The translations under genes and the position numbers were made by a program. The notes below the pieces were generated by a model that saw nothing but the letters and a program-made list of their open reading frames with translations, had not been told where the DNA came from and did not search any database. Below are positions 63,980-64,000 of a stretch of 64,000 nucleotides of DNA, piece after piece. The stretch comes from Symsagittifera roscoffensis (Eukaryota > Xenacoelomorpha > Acoela > Convolutidae), in assembly GCF_963678635.1 (NCBI RefSeq), contig NC_087069.1, positions 20,374,660 through 20,438,659 on the forward strand, read 5' to 3'. Each line of letters begins with the position of its first letter. The stretch's first letter is position 1.

Positions 63980-64000
63980 TATGCCAAATGGCTTTCCTGT

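Larger units (their letters stand above)
60135..64000 (-). mobile_element. GE-3: partial, rearranged giant element, minus strand
   Basis: A diverged LTR-like end (60135-60660), a leader segment (60685-61190), then RNase H, RT and protease of the GE-1 subfamily (61191-64000), cut by the window edge. The leader segment lies on the wrong side of RT for a simple element, so the locus is a deletion or recombination product. Pol sequence is nearly identical to GE-1, and its protease is intact where GE-1's is deleted. Confidence 0.78.

Overview
This is a window of animal nuclear DNA, probably from an invertebrate; the species cannot be named from the sequence. The evidence is one spliced host gene with matching splice sites and phase, a LINE of the jockey/CR1-like RT type, satellite-like tandem repeats, and very large Ty3/gypsy-type LTR retrotransposons that fill about 85% of the window. 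I call the giant elements GE-1, GE-2 and GE-3.

Layout. 1-6650: tandem and higher-order repeats with a 2.77-kb period. 7171-9065 (minus): a two-exon TLC-domain membrane protein gene (TLCD4/TMEM56-like), the only convincing host gene. 9169-10052: a solo LTR of the giant-element family, just upstream of that gene and in the same orientation. 10089-10688 and 59930-60134: the two halves of one LINE. They are separated by GE-1, which is on the minus strand (10689-59929) and is itself interrupted by GE-2, on the plus strand (33170-59001). 60135-64000: a rearranged third element, GE-3, on the minus strand, cut by the window edge.

Element architecture. GE-2 is complete: LTRs of 878 and 876 bp, a primer-binding site, a 3-kb structured leader, Gag (coiled coil, capsid, two CCHC knuckles), retropepsin, RT/RNase H, an integrase with intact HHCC and DDE motifs, and, fused after the integrase, a macro-domain-like module. 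A further 9 kb of coding sequence follows, not part of any Ty3/gypsy layout I know. orfA (about 1,960 codons) has a coiled-coil head, two consecutive SGNH/GDSL-hydrolase-like domains and a long helical region. orfB (about 900 codons) is a Cys/His-containing protein of unknown fold. GE-1 carries the same genes in the same order at substantial protein divergence, so the 9-kb module is an inherited part of a 23-26-kb retrotransposon and not a chance neighbour. Comparing the copies shows which stops and frameshifts are decay (most of them) and which boundary is shared (the stop between orfA and orfB).

History. The LINE was hit by GE-1 (LTR pair about 4-5% different by eye), and GE-1's leader was hit by GE-2 (LTR pair about 2% different). 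Both insertions show an apparent 3-bp target duplication. All copies seen carry inactivating lesions. The novelty is the element family: a giant LTR retrotransposon with an integrase-linked macro domain, a twin-SGNH accessory polyprotein, repeated polypurine-tract-like motifs, and a tandemly duplicated, covarying RNA structure in its leader.
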